A stretch of DNA of 64,000 nucleotides from an uncultured Marvinbryantia sp. (GCF_905201705.1 NZ_CAJKOX010000006.1:81163-145162); one strand, 5' to 3'; shown: positions 15,313 to 24,607, counted from the stretch's first letter. The notes: generated by a model not told the origin, from the letters alone. Program-made: numbers and translations.

Positions 15313-16151
15313 GTGCTTTCTTCCTCCATAAACGCATCCGGGTATTCCAGATAGCAGTTCACCTCCGCCCCGGCGAACAGCAGCCACATACAGAAGTACA
15401 GCCACAGCATGATCATCACGACCGTTGTCAGACTTCCGTAAATGCTGGTGGAATGGCTTGCATAATCGAAGTAAAGGGAAAATCCGTAGGAATAGATTGC
15501 CCATGCTGACGCTGCAAAGACGGCGCCCGGAATCTGACGGATAATTTTTATCTTACAATTCGGAAGCGAGCAATACATTCCCAGGAACACCAGCGACAAA
15601 ACCAACACGGAGATCGCAGCGCGTACAATAATAATCATTCCTGTGAAATTGCCGAGCACCGGAAAATACTGAAATGCCGTGTTCTGGAGCAGGTTACCAA
15701 AAAGGAGCAGAATGCAGGCAAGCACGATCGCGAAAATCAGGATCAGAATATACAGACCTGAACGAAGGCGCATAAAAACGTAATTCCGGTTTTCCTCCAC
15801 GCCGCGCACCGAATTCAGTCCGTTTGTGATTGCAAGCACGCTTCTCGCCGCCGCCCACAAAGCCGCAATCACCGTTCCTGAAAGAAGCGCCGTAGAGCTG
15901 CTGAAAAGCTCTTCCACAATTCCGGCAATTAAATCATAAAAACTGGAGGGAAGTATCTCCATCAGCAGGTCCATCACCATATCTGACGTCAACGGCGTAT
16001 ACTGGATCAGTGTCAGAAGCAGCATGAAAAACGGAAAAAATCCCATGATGATAAACAGGGCGGACTGCGCTGCAAACGCATCTACCCTGTCTCTTTTCAG
16101 TTTTCGCATAAAGCGGCGGAACAGTTTATAGCCCTTCCAGAAACGGTCCAT
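15309..16151 (-). CDS. YihY/virulence factor BrkB family membrane protein
   Basis: A 280-residue integral membrane protein of a widespread family with no settled function; it was once mistaken for RNase BN. Six membrane segments can be seen, including AAQSALFIIMGFFPFFMLLL near the N terminus and LTTVVMIMLWLYFCMWLLFAGAEVN near the C terminus, the latter matching the family signature. The pheS promoter -35 box overlaps its stop codon. The start at 16151 has AGGAAGC upstream. It may be transcribed alone; the ABC ATPase gene ends 42 bp upstream. Confidence 0.85.
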   Translation of the reverse strand: MDRFWKGYKLFRRFMRKLKRDRVDAFAAQSALFIIMGFFPFFMLLLTLIQYTPLTSDMVMDLLMEILPSSFYDLIAGIVEELFSSSTALLSGTVIAALWAAARSVLAITNGLNSVRGVEENRNYVFMRLRSGLYILILIFAIVLACILLLFGNLLQNTAFQYFPVLGNFTGMIIIVRAAISVLVLSLVFLGMYCSLPNCKIKIIRQIPGAVFAASAWAIYSYGFSLYFDYASHSTSIYGSLTTVVMIMLWLYFCMWLLFAGAEVNCYLEYPDAFMEEEST

Positions 16152-16192
16152 TCGTGTCCATGCTTCCTTTCCCTGCCATATGCAGGCTGCGC

Positions 16193-17197
16193 CTACAATA
16201 CGTGCACATTTTCAGTATCAAATACCAGATACGGCGTATCGCCTTCATGATAAATCTTTTTGCTGCGCGGATTGAAATCCGTAATTTTTACAAGCTCATC
16301 CCCAACCATCACCTGGTAATTCTGATAAGAACCCATAAAGGTCGACAGAACCACGCGGCACGGAAGCACGCCGCTGTCACCAAGCGTCACGCTCTCCGGG
16401 CGGAGAAGAAGCTTTTTGCCGTCTTTCCTGCCAAGCAGCTTTCCGTCCAGGAAATTTGCCTCGCCGATAAAATCCGCCACAAATTCATTCACCGGCTCAT
16501 AATAAATCTTCTCCGGCGTTCCCATCTGCGCCACAACGCCCTTCTGCATGACGATGATATTATCAGAAAGACTCATTGCCTCGCTCTGGTCATGTGTAAC
16601 ATAGATTGCCGTGATGCCGGTCTTCTGCTGGATCTTGCGGATTTCCGTGCGCATGTTCACGCGCAGCTTTGCATCCAGATTGGAAAGCGGCTCGTCAAAA
16701 AGAAGCACGCCCGGCTCCACCACCAGCGCCCTCGCCAGCGCGACACGCTGCTGCTGTCCGCCGGAAAGCTGATTCGTCATGCGGTTTTCCATGCCGGACA
16801 GCTCCACCAGGTCAAGAATATCCATCACCTTTTTGTGGATCGTCGCCTTATCCAGCTTGCGTATTTTCAGACCGTAGGCGACATTGTCAAACACATTGTA
16901 ATGCGGAAGCAGCGCGTAGCTCTGAAACACCATCGCCGTGTCGCGCTTGTTCGGCGTCAGCGCGTTGATCGGCTCCCCGCCCAGGTAAACCTCCCCCTCG
17001 TCGGGGCTCTCAAACCCGGCGATCATGCGCAGGATCGTCGTTTTCCCGCAACCGGACGGACCAAGGAGCGTCGCAAAGCTGCCCGGCTCAATAGTGAGAC
17101 TCACATCGTGCACTGCATAGAAATCCTTTTTGGTCTTCGGATCCTTATATATTTTTGATAGATGATCCAGCTTAATACCTTTTTTCTCTTTTCCCAT
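16193..17197 (-). CDS. ABC transporter ATP-binding protein (FbpC/PotA-like)
   Basis: The ATPase of an importer. Walker A is GPSGCGKTT (about residues 43 to 51), the signature is LSGGQQQR, Walker B is VLLFDEPLSNLDA and the switch His is in VTHDQSEAM. After residue 240 comes a TOBE-type domain (LLLRPESVTLGDSG). Total 334 residues. AAGGAG precedes ATG, and the start touches the end of the permease gene, so the order is binding protein, permease, ATPase. The type of permease and binding protein suggests ferric iron, 2-aminoethylphosphonate or a similar small anion. Confidence 0.9.
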   Translation of the reverse strand: MGKEKKGIKLDHLSKIYKDPKTKKDFYAVHDVSLTIEPGSFATLLGPSGCGKTTILRMIAGFESPDEGEVYLGGEPINALTPNKRDTAMVFQSYALLPHYNVFDNVAYGLKIRKLDKATIHKKVMDILDLVELSGMENRMTNQLSGGQQQRVALARALVVEPGVLLFDEPLSNLDAKLRVNMRTEIRKIQQKTGITAIYVTHDQSEAMSLSDNIIVMQKGVVAQMGTPEKIYYEPVNEFVADFIGEANFLDGKLLGRKDGKKLLLRPESVTLGDSGVLPCRVVLSTFMGSYQNYQVMVGDELVKITDFNPRSKKIYHEGDTPYLVFDTENVHVL

Positions 17198-17198
17198 A

Positions 17199-18908
17199 TC
17201 ACAGGCTCTCCTTTACATTTCTGCTCGTGCCAAAGAATTTGATAAACAGGTTCATCAGGAGTACCGCAGCATATACGATCAATATCAATATTGTAGCATA
17301 TGCGCACGCCACACCGTAATACCCCTTTTCCGCAAATTCATTGATCTGGCAGGTAATCAGCAAAAACTGCGGCGTCACCAGCAGGATGATCGCGCTGATC
17401 GCCGTGATGCTGCGCACAAACGCCGTCACAAGACCGCTGAAAAACGAATCCTTGATCAGCGGGAGCGTCACCGTCATAAACACCTTGCCGCTGTTCGCGC
17501 CCAGGTCGTATGCCGATTCCTCGATCGACTTGTCGATCTGGCGCAGCGCCGAAATGCCGCTTCTGGTGCCGACCGGCAGGCTTCGCACAATGAATACGAT
17601 GATCAGGATCAGCCCCGTCCCGTAAATTCCCTGCAGGACGCCGGTATGGAACAGTCCGTTCGCATAGCCGCGGATATAGCCGACGCCAAGCACCGTCCCC
17701 GGCACTGCCATTGCAAGCATCGACACAAATTCAATAAAGCCCCTGGAACGGAATTTCCGCTTCACGACCAGATAGGAAATGACCATCGACAAAAGCGCCG
17801 TCAGGGGAGCTGCGATGATGGAGAGCACAAAAGAGTCCTTAAACGCTTTCAGCCCGCTGTACTTAAAGAGGTAATCAAACCATTTCAGACTGAGGCTGTA
17901 GTCGCGTCCCCACAATTTAAACAATGCTCCGAACGGTATCATAATATACATTAAAATTACAAAAATTGCAACCATTGCGCAGAGAATTGTGAGCGGAACC
18001 GTCACGCTTTTTTCCGTGATCATCATGCGCACGCGGGAAGCCTTTCCGGTCAGCGTCGCAGTGGTCTTTGCCTCCAGATAATATTTCTGGATGAAAAACA
18101 GCACCAGCGTGAGGGAAAGCAGGATGACTGACATTGCCGCCGCTCCGGTCGCATCGTAGGAACCCGTCACCTGCAGATAGATTGTCGTCGCCAGCGTATC
18201 GTAGGAACCGCCGATCAGCATCGGATTTGCAAAGTCCGCCACAGATTCCATAAAGGTTACCAGAAACGCATTCCCAAGCCCCGGCAGCATCAGCGGCAGC
18301 GTGACGTCGAGAAACACCTTGCCGCGCGATGCGCCCATATCCCGCGCCGCTTCCTCCAGGGAAGGATCGATATTTTTCAAAAGACCTTTCAGCATCAGGT
18401 AACATACCGGAAAAAACGTGAGTGTCTGCACAATCACGATTCCCCACATGCCGTAAATATTGGCGTCATAAATTTTCAGTATAGAGCGCGTGATAATTCC
18501 GCTGCGCCCAAACAGCATGATGGTTGAAAGGCTGAGCACAAAAGGCGGGGACACTACCGGGAGAAGCGAAACCACGTTAAAAAGCTTCTCCAGGATTTTC
18601 GTCCGCACCTGCACGTAGCAGTCAACATAGGCAAACAAAAGCCCGATCACCGTAGATAAAATGCCCGTCAGAAATCCCAGCTTCAGGGTGTTGACAAACG
18701 CCGTGCGGAAGCGCTGCAGACTGAGTACCCTCTTAAATACATCCAGCGTCAGCTTTCCTTCTGTGTAGACACTGTCTATCAGCAGAACAAACAGAGGATA
18801 CAAAATAAAAAGACATAAAAAGACCAGCAGAATCACGATCGCGCTCAGCAGGATCGGATCCGCCATCATTTTTTTTCGTTCCAGAGCCTTACTCTGATTT
18901 CCTGCCAT
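17199..18908 (-). CDS. ABC transporter permease, fused double domain (FbpB-like)
   Basis: A 569-residue permease with two similar halves of about six membrane helices each. Each half carries an EAA loop: SLEEAARDMGASRGKVFLDVTLPLMLPGL in the first and SIEESAYDLGANSGKVFMTVTLPLIKDS in the second, quoted here only to show the duplication. Such fused permeases act as one chain with a dimer of the ATPase. Start ATG at 18908 has GGGAGG upstream. It follows the binding-protein gene after 106 bp that contain a hairpin. Confidence 0.9.
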   Translation of the reverse strand: MAGNQSKALERKKMMADPILLSAIVILLVFLCLFILYPLFVLLIDSVYTEGKLTLDVFKRVLSLQRFRTAFVNTLKLGFLTGILSTVIGLLFAYVDCYVQVRTKILEKLFNVVSLLPVVSPPFVLSLSTIMLFGRSGIITRSILKIYDANIYGMWGIVIVQTLTFFPVCYLMLKGLLKNIDPSLEEAARDMGASRGKVFLDVTLPLMLPGLGNAFLVTFMESVADFANPMLIGGSYDTLATTIYLQVTGSYDATGAAAMSVILLSLTLVLFFIQKYYLEAKTTATLTGKASRVRMMITEKSVTVPLTILCAMVAIFVILMYIMIPFGALFKLWGRDYSLSLKWFDYLFKYSGLKAFKDSFVLSIIAAPLTALLSMVISYLVVKRKFRSRGFIEFVSMLAMAVPGTVLGVGYIRGYANGLFHTGVLQGIYGTGLILIIVFIVRSLPVGTRSGISALRQIDKSIEESAYDLGANSGKVFMTVTLPLIKDSFFSGLVTAFVRSITAISAIILLVTPQFLLITCQINEFAEKGYYGVACAYATILILIVYAAVLLMNLFIKFFGTSRNVKESL

Positions 18909-18946
18909 CTTCTTTCCTCCCGAATCTTGTTAATACAAAGGAAAAG

Positions 18947-18998
18947 CGGGGCTGCCGCAGACTGTGGAAACTGCCTCCACCTCGCTGCAACAGCCCCG
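18947..18998 (-). terminator. Intercistronic hairpin between binding protein and permease genes
   Basis: CGGGGCTG and CAGCCCCG close a long stem-loop, followed on the minus strand by CTTTTCC. Placed after the binding-protein gene it would lower downstream expression or protect the 3' end of that message, as is usual for ABC importers. Confidence 0.55.
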
Positions 18999-19014
18999 TA
19001 TCAGTATCTATCGT

Positions 19015-20100
19015 TTATTCTGTCTTGAAGCGGTCGTCTGCTGCCGAGCCAAGCGCTTCAAAGTATTCCTCCACATATTTCGAAGTATTTTCTTTTGCGT
19101 CCTCAAAGTCATAGTCGATCACGTTATCCGGATCAAGACCGAACTCTTCCGCTTCCTTCGGCTGCTGTGCATTGCTGATTACCAGGAACTGGTAAGACTC
19201 TGCGTTTGCCGCCTCCTCCACGCAGTCCGGAGAGAGCGCGTACTCAATCCAGAGCTTCGCAGCGTTCGGATGCGCGCAGCCCTTAAAGATCGCAGTTGCG
19301 CCGATCTCGTAGCTGGTGCCGGAAGCCGGAATGATCAGACCGATGTTGTCATATCCGTTCAGGATCTGCGCGATGCCGTCATGCAGGAAGCCGATACCGA
19401 TGACGCATTCGCCAGGACCTACCATCTTGGACGGGCCGGAGCCGGATTTCGTATACTGGGAAATATTTTTATCCAGCTCTTTGAAGTATTCCATCGCTTC
19501 GTCATGTCCCTTCATCTGGATCATTGTGTTGATCACCAGCTTTGCGGTGCCCGCTGTGGACGGGTTGGACAGCGTGATCAGACCTTCGTATTTCGGGTCA
19601 AGCAGATCGTCCCAGTCCTGCGGAGCTTCGATGCCAAGGCGCTCCAATTCCTCGTTATTTACCATAAAGCCAAGGATTCCCTTATAAATGCCGTACCAGT
19701 TGCCGTCTGCATCGCGGTAATTTTCGGAAACCAGGTTCACTGCGTTCATTGCCTCGTACGGTTCAAGAAGACCGTCCGCCGTCGCTTCATTATATGGATC
19801 TGTGGTGCCGCCGAACCATACGTCTGCGGACGGATTACCATTTTCTTCTTTGATCTTCGTATATACCTCGCCGGTGGAAAGGCGCTGGAAGCTTACTTTA
19901 ATGTCGTACAGGGATTCAAACTTCTGTGCCGCCGCGGAAAGATATGCCTCCTCACAGGAGCCATAGACAACCAGCTCGCCCTCTTCCTGCGCCGCCGCGA
20001 TCAGTTCGTCAAGGTTTGCCTCTTCCGCCGATGCACATGCCCCGAATGCCATGGAAAGCGCTGCCGCTGCAGCCAACACCCATTTTACTGCCTTCTTCAT
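19015..20100 (-). CDS. ABC transporter substrate-binding protein (FbpA-like family)
   Basis: A 361-residue extracellular binding protein. The signal peptide runs over the first 25 or so residues (MKKAVKWVLAAAAALSMAFG); FGAC-ASAEEA gives a weak lipobox or a signal peptidase I site. The mature part starts with DELIAAAQEEGELVVYGSCEE and has the bi-lobed pattern of ferric iron or thiamine/phosphonate binding proteins (ADVWFGG, YGIYKGILGFMVNNEEL). ATG at 20100 with AGGAGGGTTTTCGTT upstream was chosen over 20157. It is the first gene of the importer operon. Confidence 0.9.
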   Translation of the reverse strand: MKKAVKWVLAAAAALSMAFGACASAEEANLDELIAAAQEEGELVVYGSCEEAYLSAAAQKFESLYDIKVSFQRLSTGEVYTKIKEENGNPSADVWFGGTTDPYNEATADGLLEPYEAMNAVNLVSENYRDADGNWYGIYKGILGFMVNNEELERLGIEAPQDWDDLLDPKYEGLITLSNPSTAGTAKLVINTMIQMKGHDEAMEYFKELDKNISQYTKSGSGPSKMVGPGECVIGIGFLHDGIAQILNGYDNIGLIIPASGTSYEIGATAIFKGCAHPNAAKLWIEYALSPDCVEEAANAESYQFLVISNAQQPKEAEEFGLDPDNVIDYDFEDAKENTSKYVEEYFEALGSAADDRFKTE

Positions 20101-20209
20101 AACGAAAACCCTCCTTTTGTGCATTTTCATGCTGTCTTTTTTTGATAGGTAAATCATACCACTTTTTCGTCCGGTTGTCTACACTTCTTTCGTTATTTTG
20201 TACAAATAT

Positions 20210-21523
20210 TTATTTCAATTCGGCGTCTGCATAGTAATTTTGCAGTATTTCCTGACAGGTCAGTCCCTCCAGCGCCATATGCTTTGCCCCGTTCTGGCTC
20301 ATGCCGCTGCCGTGTCCGTAGCCACCGCCAAGAATGCGGTAGCCGGTGAGAATCCCCTCCTCATACTGCGGCTGCAAAATGAAAAAAGCGCTCGGCAGAA
20401 GCTCCATCCCTTCCATCGTCTCCCCATCCTGCAATGTAACAGCGGCGGCAGCCCCGGCAAGAAATCTGCGGATATTGTACTCACCCTCCACAATATCGCG
20501 CTCCCCGCCCGTATCTGTAACGCAAAGCTCCCATGCGGCTCCGCTCTCCTGCCGCTTCTGCACGGAAAGCTCCGCCACGCCGGGCAGTTTTTCCATAGAA
20601 AGCGTTGTCTGCCAGCGGTACCACGGCTCATCCGCTTCATATGCCTTCACCTGATCCGTCTGCAAAAATGCCGCAAATACCGTCTCCTGAGACAAGTCCA
20701 TATGCAGGTCCAGCCCGCAGGAGGTCGAATAGTAAAGCGCGTCGATCAGACCATTTTCATCCACAAGTACCCTGCCCTCCGTTGCCTCCACAGCCGCATC
20801 CGCCGCTTCAGAATGGTCCTGATTGTTATAAACCTGATAGGAAACGCTGTCGTCCACATCGGCAAAAAAGGCAGATGCATTTCTCTCCTGCATTCGTTTT
20901 GCCGCATAAGTGCGGGCACAGACCGCCTGCGCCTTCAGCGCCTCCGCCGGGTAGGAGGACGGCATCTCGCTCGGCACTACACCGCAAAGATACTGCTCCA
21001 GAGGAAGCTCATTGATCAGCAAAAGTCCCTCGTCCGTGCGGCGGATCTCCAGCCTGCCCTCATAGGTTTCGGATGCGCGCGCCCGCTGCAGCCCGGAAAT
21101 CTCAAACTGTCCGTCCGCCGCTTTCAGATAAAGCACGCCGTCGCTGCCAAACGCCGCGGAATCTGCGGTAAAAATCTGCTTTTCCCCGGCATCTGACTGC
21201 CAGGAGCCGTTTTCGCCGGAAACCGTAAAACCCGCTGCAGAGGAAACCGTGATTTCCTCGTGGTATTCGCTGGCAAACCCGGCTGTCTTAATAAGAACGC
21301 GGATGTCACGGCTGACAATATCTGTTTTTCCAGTATCTTTGTCTTCGTCATCCGGCAGCGCAGACACCGGACTCGTTTTCCCTGCATCCGCCTCTGTGGA
21401 TCTGGCATCGTACTGCGCCTGTCCGGCATCCATTGCCTGCCGCTTTTTCTGTATAATGCCATCCGCAAAGCTAAGCAAAAGCACCAGTACGATACAGCCG
21501 CATAAGATCAATATTTTTTTCAT
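20210..21523 (-). CDS. SpoIID/LytB domain protein
   Basis: A 437-residue secreted or membrane-anchored protein. One N-terminal membrane helix (ILILCGCIVLVLLLSFADG) is followed by a linker rich in Asp, Ala and Lys, then by the SpoIID/LytB domain: LEQYLCGVVPSEMPSSYPAEALKAQAV, RTYA and, near the C terminus, GYGHGSGMSQNGA. Family members are lytic transglycosylases in spore engulfment or LytB-type modifiers in vegetative cells; this copy cannot be assigned to one role. AAGGGGGATCC precedes ATG. It has its own unit between the ABC operon and galM. Confidence 0.9.
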   Translation of the reverse strand: MKKILILCGCIVLVLLLSFADGIIQKKRQAMDAGQAQYDARSTEADAGKTSPVSALPDDEDKDTGKTDIVSRDIRVLIKTAGFASEYHEEITVSSAAGFTVSGENGSWQSDAGEKQIFTADSAAFGSDGVLYLKAADGQFEISGLQRARASETYEGRLEIRRTDEGLLLINELPLEQYLCGVVPSEMPSSYPAEALKAQAVCARTYAAKRMQERNASAFFADVDDSVSYQVYNNQDHSEAADAAVEATEGRVLVDENGLIDALYYSTSCGLDLHMDLSQETVFAAFLQTDQVKAYEADEPWYRWQTTLSMEKLPGVAELSVQKRQESGAAWELCVTDTGGERDIVEGEYNIRRFLAGAAAAVTLQDGETMEGMELLPSAFFILQPQYEEGILTGYRILGGGYGHGSGMSQNGAKHMALEGLTCQEILQNYYADAELK

Positions 21524-21543
21524 GGATCCCCCTTTTCAATGAT

Positions 21544-21576
21544 AAAAGGGACAGCGCTCCGGTCTGTCCCTCTTTT
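21544..21576 (-). terminator. Terminator downstream of galM
   Basis: AAAAGGGACAG and CTGTCCC with TCTTTT form the stem, loop 9 nt. It lies 63 bp after the galM stop. Confidence 0.7.
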
Positions 21577-21638
21577 GCAAAAATAAAAATTTTAAATTGT
21601 TCCATGCAGACCGAAGCACTTACTGCTGCACTGAATAA

Positions 21639-22682
21639 TTACGAAAATCTGTAAATTGTTTCTGTATGGTATGTCTCCCCTGCCTTTAAAATCGGCGAAG
21701 CAAAGTTTTCATGATTTACCGCATCCGGATAGAACTGCGTTTCCAGACAGAAGCCGAAGCGCTTATCGTATGCCTTTCCATCCTTGCCGATCTGTGTGTT
21801 TTCGATAAAGTTTCCGGTGTAGAGCTGCACGCCCACGCAGTCGGTAAACACCTCCATCACACGTCCGCTCACCGGAGCCTTCACCTGCGCGATTTTCTTC
21901 ATGCTGCCGTCGGTGTTAAGTGCGAAGTTGTGGTCGTAGCCGCAGCCAATCCGAAGCTGCTCGTTATCCTGTTCAATATCTCTGCCGATCGGCTTTTCTT
22001 CTCGGAAATCAAACGGCGTCCCCTCCACCGGGAGGATTTCTCCGGTCGGAATCGACTCCGCATCCACTGCCGTGATGCCGTCCGCGTCAATCCAGAGCAC
22101 ATGGTCGAGAATGATGCCGCTGTCATGTCCTTCCAGATTAAAATAGCTGTGATTCGTCATATTGGCGATGGTGTCCTTATCCGCCTTTCCGTTGTATGTA
22201 ATCTTAATCGCGTTATCCTCTGTCAGAGTATATGCAACCGTCACGTCAAAGTTTCCCGGAAATCCCTGCTCCATATCCGGACTGTGATGCGAGAACGTCA
22301 CCGTCAGAGCTTCCTCATCCACCTTCATATCCCAGATAAGCTTGTCATATCCCACAAAGCCGCTGTGCAGGCTGTTTCCGTTCTCATTTTTGTCAATCTG
22401 ATACTCTTTTCCATTTATTGTAAATGCCGCCTTGCCGATGCGGTTTCCGCATCTTCCGATCGTCGCGCCGAGATAACCGCCGTTTTTCGCATAGTCGGTG
22501 ACGTCCGCATAGCCAAGCACAACATCCGCATACTTTCCGTTTTTATCCGCTGTGACAGCCGACACCAGCGTTGCGCCGTAATCCGTCACCTCCACCGTCA
22601 TGCCGTTTTTGTTTGCGAGCGTGACAAGCTTCGCCTCTCTCCCGTCGCTCAGTTTTCCAAATCTGCTGATCTTAATTCCCAT
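21639..22682 (-). CDS. galM: Aldose 1-epimerase (galactose mutarotase)
   Basis: Interconverts alpha and beta anomers of glucose, galactose and related sugars. The 347 residues hold the family signatures: GATIGRCGNRIGKA, NSLHSGFVGYDK (first catalytic His), NMTNHSYFNLEGHDSG (second His), and late FCLETQFYPDAVNH with the catalytic Glu. ATG at 22682 with AAGGAGAAGGTT upstream is chosen; an upstream frame to 22820 runs through the 6S RNA gene and is not coding. The gene starts just 25 bp after the 6S terminator and has no clear promoter of its own, so it may be expressed by read-through. Confidence 0.93.
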   Translation of the reverse strand: MGIKISRFGKLSDGREAKLVTLANKNGMTVEVTDYGATLVSAVTADKNGKYADVVLGYADVTDYAKNGGYLGATIGRCGNRIGKAAFTINGKEYQIDKNENGNSLHSGFVGYDKLIWDMKVDEEALTVTFSHHSPDMEQGFPGNFDVTVAYTLTEDNAIKITYNGKADKDTIANMTNHSYFNLEGHDSGIILDHVLWIDADGITAVDAESIPTGEILPVEGTPFDFREEKPIGRDIEQDNEQLRIGCGYDHNFALNTDGSMKKIAQVKAPVSGRVMEVFTDCVGVQLYTGNFIENTQIGKDGKAYDKRFGFCLETQFYPDAVNHENFASPILKAGETYHTETIYRFS

Positions 22683-22706
22683 AACCTTCTCCTTTTCTTT
22701 CCAGTA

Positions 22707-22929
22707 ACAAAAGAGAGCCTTGCGGCTCTCTTTCCAACCCAGGATGCCGGTTCCTGCCTCTTGACTCCTAGCAATGCTAGGTGGGTAACCGCAACCGTTC
22801 TTCTGCCTTCCCCTGACCAATGGGGGCCTGACATCCGAACCGGCAATGTAGGAATCCCGTTTAAAGTAAATGTAGGTTCAAAACGGCAGGAGTTGTCGAA
22901 CATTCCAGGAATACTCACTTTTTATTACC
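22707..22929 (-). ncRNA. ssrS: Probable 6S RNA
   Basis: A free-standing RNA gene of about 200 nt. TTGACT and GATAAT at 17-bp spacing (22936-22964) direct it and AAAGAGAGCC/GGCTCTCTTT plus TTTTG (22710-22733) ends it. The interior has TTTTGAACCTACATTT, AAACGGGATTCCTACATTG, GATGTCAGGCCCCC and ACCCACCTAGC, which match what I remember of clostridial 6S RNA. The ends can pair (CCTGCC with GGCAGG, GGAATG near CATCC) to make the long, bulged hairpin typical of the family. 6S RNA binds the vegetative RNA polymerase holoenzyme in stationary phase. The call rests on memory of motifs, so a covariance search is needed. Confidence 0.72.
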
Positions 22930-22935
22930 GAATTC

Positions 22936-22964
22936 ATTATCGCATCTTGCTGTGAAAAAGTCAA
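22936..22964 (-). promoter_or_regulatory. Promoter of the 6S RNA gene
   Basis: Minus strand TTGACT (complement of 22959-22964), 17-bp spacer and GATAAT (complement of 22936-22941). The expected start is about 22929. Confidence 0.75.
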
Positions 22965-22980
22965 GTAGTAATGTTGGCGT

Positions 22981-23003
22981 ACTGTTCACGTCAGCCTCAG
23001 ACA
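22981..23003 (+). repeat. Short intergenic repeat ACTGTTCACG-type
   Basis: ACTGTTCACGTCAGCCTCA here matches the complement of 9061-9081 in 19 of 21 positions. Both copies lie just upstream of a strong small-RNA promoter (6S here, antitoxin RNA there). Two copies of this length may be a dispersed repeat or chance. Confidence 0.45.
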
Positions 23004-23137
23004 GTTACTGCGAACGTTATTTCCTTTCTTTTATCTTTACATTTTGTTAATATTTTATTCATTAGTTTTTATTTCCATATTGTGTTATAATAAATCTGTT
23101 ATGATGTAATAAATTCACAGATTGGAGGATATACCCT

Positions 23138-24496
23138 ATGACGAATTTTTCTGAGATCACCCCAGATATCCTTGCCTATTCAAAACTCTGCGAATCTTCA
23201 AGTGCCATTAATCCGGATCTCTACACAACCTACGACGTAAAGCGCGGACTGCGCGACATCAACGGTCAGGGCGTACTTGCCGGTCTGACGGAGATCTCCG
23301 AAATCAATGCCTTTGATATGGTCGATGGAAAAAAAGTCCCCTGCGAGGGAAAGCTTTTCTACCGCGGCATTAATGTGGAAGATATTGTAAAAGGTTTTTT
23401 AGAGGACGACCGGTTCGGTTTTGAGGAGGTCACCTACCTGCTGCTCTTCGGGCAGCTTCCCGACAAACAGCAGCTCGCTGAATTTTCGGAGCGGCTTGGC
23501 GGCTATCGCTCTCTGCCGACCAGCTTTGTGCGCGATATTATTTTAAAAGCGCCCAGCCCCGATATGATGAATACGCTCGCCAGAAGTATTCTGACGCTCT
23601 ATGCATACGACGACCGCGCGGATGATATTTCCGTGCCGAACGTCCTTCGGCAGTGTCTGCAGCTCATCAGCCTCGTGCCGATCCTCTCGGTTTACGGCTA
23701 CCAGGCGTACAGTCACTACCACGACGGCAACAGCCTGTTTATCCATGTGCCGCAGCAGAATCTCTCCACCGCGGAGAGCATTCTTCACCTTCTGCGTCCG
23801 GACAGCAAATACACAAAGCTGGAAGCGCGCATTCTGGATCTTGCGCTGATCCTGCACATGGAGCACGGCGGCGGTAATAACTCCACCTTCACAAACCATG
23901 TCGTTACCTCCTCCGGCACCGACACCTACTCCGCGATGGCTGCCTCCCTCGGTTCTCTGAAGGGACCGCGCCACGGCGGTGCAAACATCAAGGTTGTGCG
24001 TATGTTCGAGGACATGAAACAGGTGGTGAAGGACTGGACAGACGAGGATGAGATCACCGCATACCTCTCCGCCCTGCTGAACAGAGAGGCTTTCGACCAC
24101 GCCGGTCTGATCTACGGCATGGGACATGCCGTATACTCTCTCTCCGACCCGCGCGCGAACATCCTGAAGGCATTTGTGGAAAAGCTCTCTGTTGAGAAGG
24201 GACGCGAAAAGGAGTATCAGCTTTACTCCGCTGTCTCCCGTCTCGCGCCGAAGGTCATTGCAGAGGAACGCCGCATCTACAAGGGTGTCAGCCCGAACGT
24301 CGACTTCTACAGCGGCTTTGTTTACAGTATGCTCGACCTGCCCACTGAGCTTTTCACGCCGATCTTTGCCGTCGGGCGTATGGTCGGCTGGAGCGCGCAC
24401 CGCATTGAGGAGCTGGTAAACAACGGCAAGATCATTCGTCCTGCTTACAAAGCAGTACAGGAGCATCATCCTTACGTGCCGATCAGCAAACGATAA
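23138..24496 (+). CDS. gltA: Citrate/2-methylcitrate synthase family protein
   Basis: Condenses acetyl-CoA and oxaloacetate to citrate. The 452 residues carry the catalytic set: His in LHMEHGGGNNSTFTNHV, His in GMGHAVYSLSDPRA and Asp in NVDFYSGFVY. RGINVEDIV and SLKGPRHGGAN are further family blocks. The N-terminal extension (residues 1 to 45) is typical of the clostridial type I form. TTGGAGGATATACCCT precedes ATG. It is alone on its strand, flanked upstream by TATAAT near 23090. In such anaerobes it usually feeds an incomplete cycle to 2-oxoglutarate and glutamate. Confidence 0.93.
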   Translation: MTNFSEITPDILAYSKLCESSSAINPDLYTTYDVKRGLRDINGQGVLAGLTEISEINAFDMVDGKKVPCEGKLFYRGINVEDIVKGFLEDDRFGFEEVTYLLLFGQLPDKQQLAEFSERLGGYRSLPTSFVRDIILKAPSPDMMNTLARSILTLYAYDDRADDISVPNVLRQCLQLISLVPILSVYGYQAYSHYHDGNSLFIHVPQQNLSTAESILHLLRPDSKYTKLEARILDLALILHMEHGGGNNSTFTNHVVTSSGTDTYSAMAASLGSLKGPRHGGANIKVVRMFEDMKQVVKDWTDEDEITAYLSALLNREAFDHAGLIYGMGHAVYSLSDPRANILKAFVEKLSVEKGREKEYQLYSAVSRLAPKVIAEERRIYKGVSPNVDFYSGFVYSMLDLPTELFTPIFAVGRMVGWSAHRIEELVNNGKIIRPAYKAVQEHHPYVPISKR

Positions 24497-24500
24497 GAAA

Positions 24501-24605
24501 GAACCTCCGCGATCCAAATGGATCGCGGAGGTTCGCTGCTTCCCGAAAAGCAAAGCGTTCGGGAAGGTTCCCGTTATGCGAGCCTTTGGGCTCGCGGAGG
24601 TTCTT
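24501..24605. terminator. Cluster of three hairpins between convergent genes
   Basis: AACCTCCGCGATCC/GGATCGCGGAGGTT (about 24505-24535), CCCGAA/TTCGGG and GCGAGCC/GGCTCGC follow each other. A further CGCGGAGGTTC copy at the right end, followed by TTCTTT, can pair with the left arm across the whole block. The first hairpin followed by CTTTCTT ends minus-strand transcripts; the long pairing may serve the plus strand. Confidence 0.65.
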
Positions 24606-24607
24606 CT

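Noticed and set aside
22683..22820. N-terminal extension of galM up to 22820
   Set aside because: It runs through the terminator and body of the probable 6S RNA and is not family-like; ATG 22682 has a good ribosome binding site.
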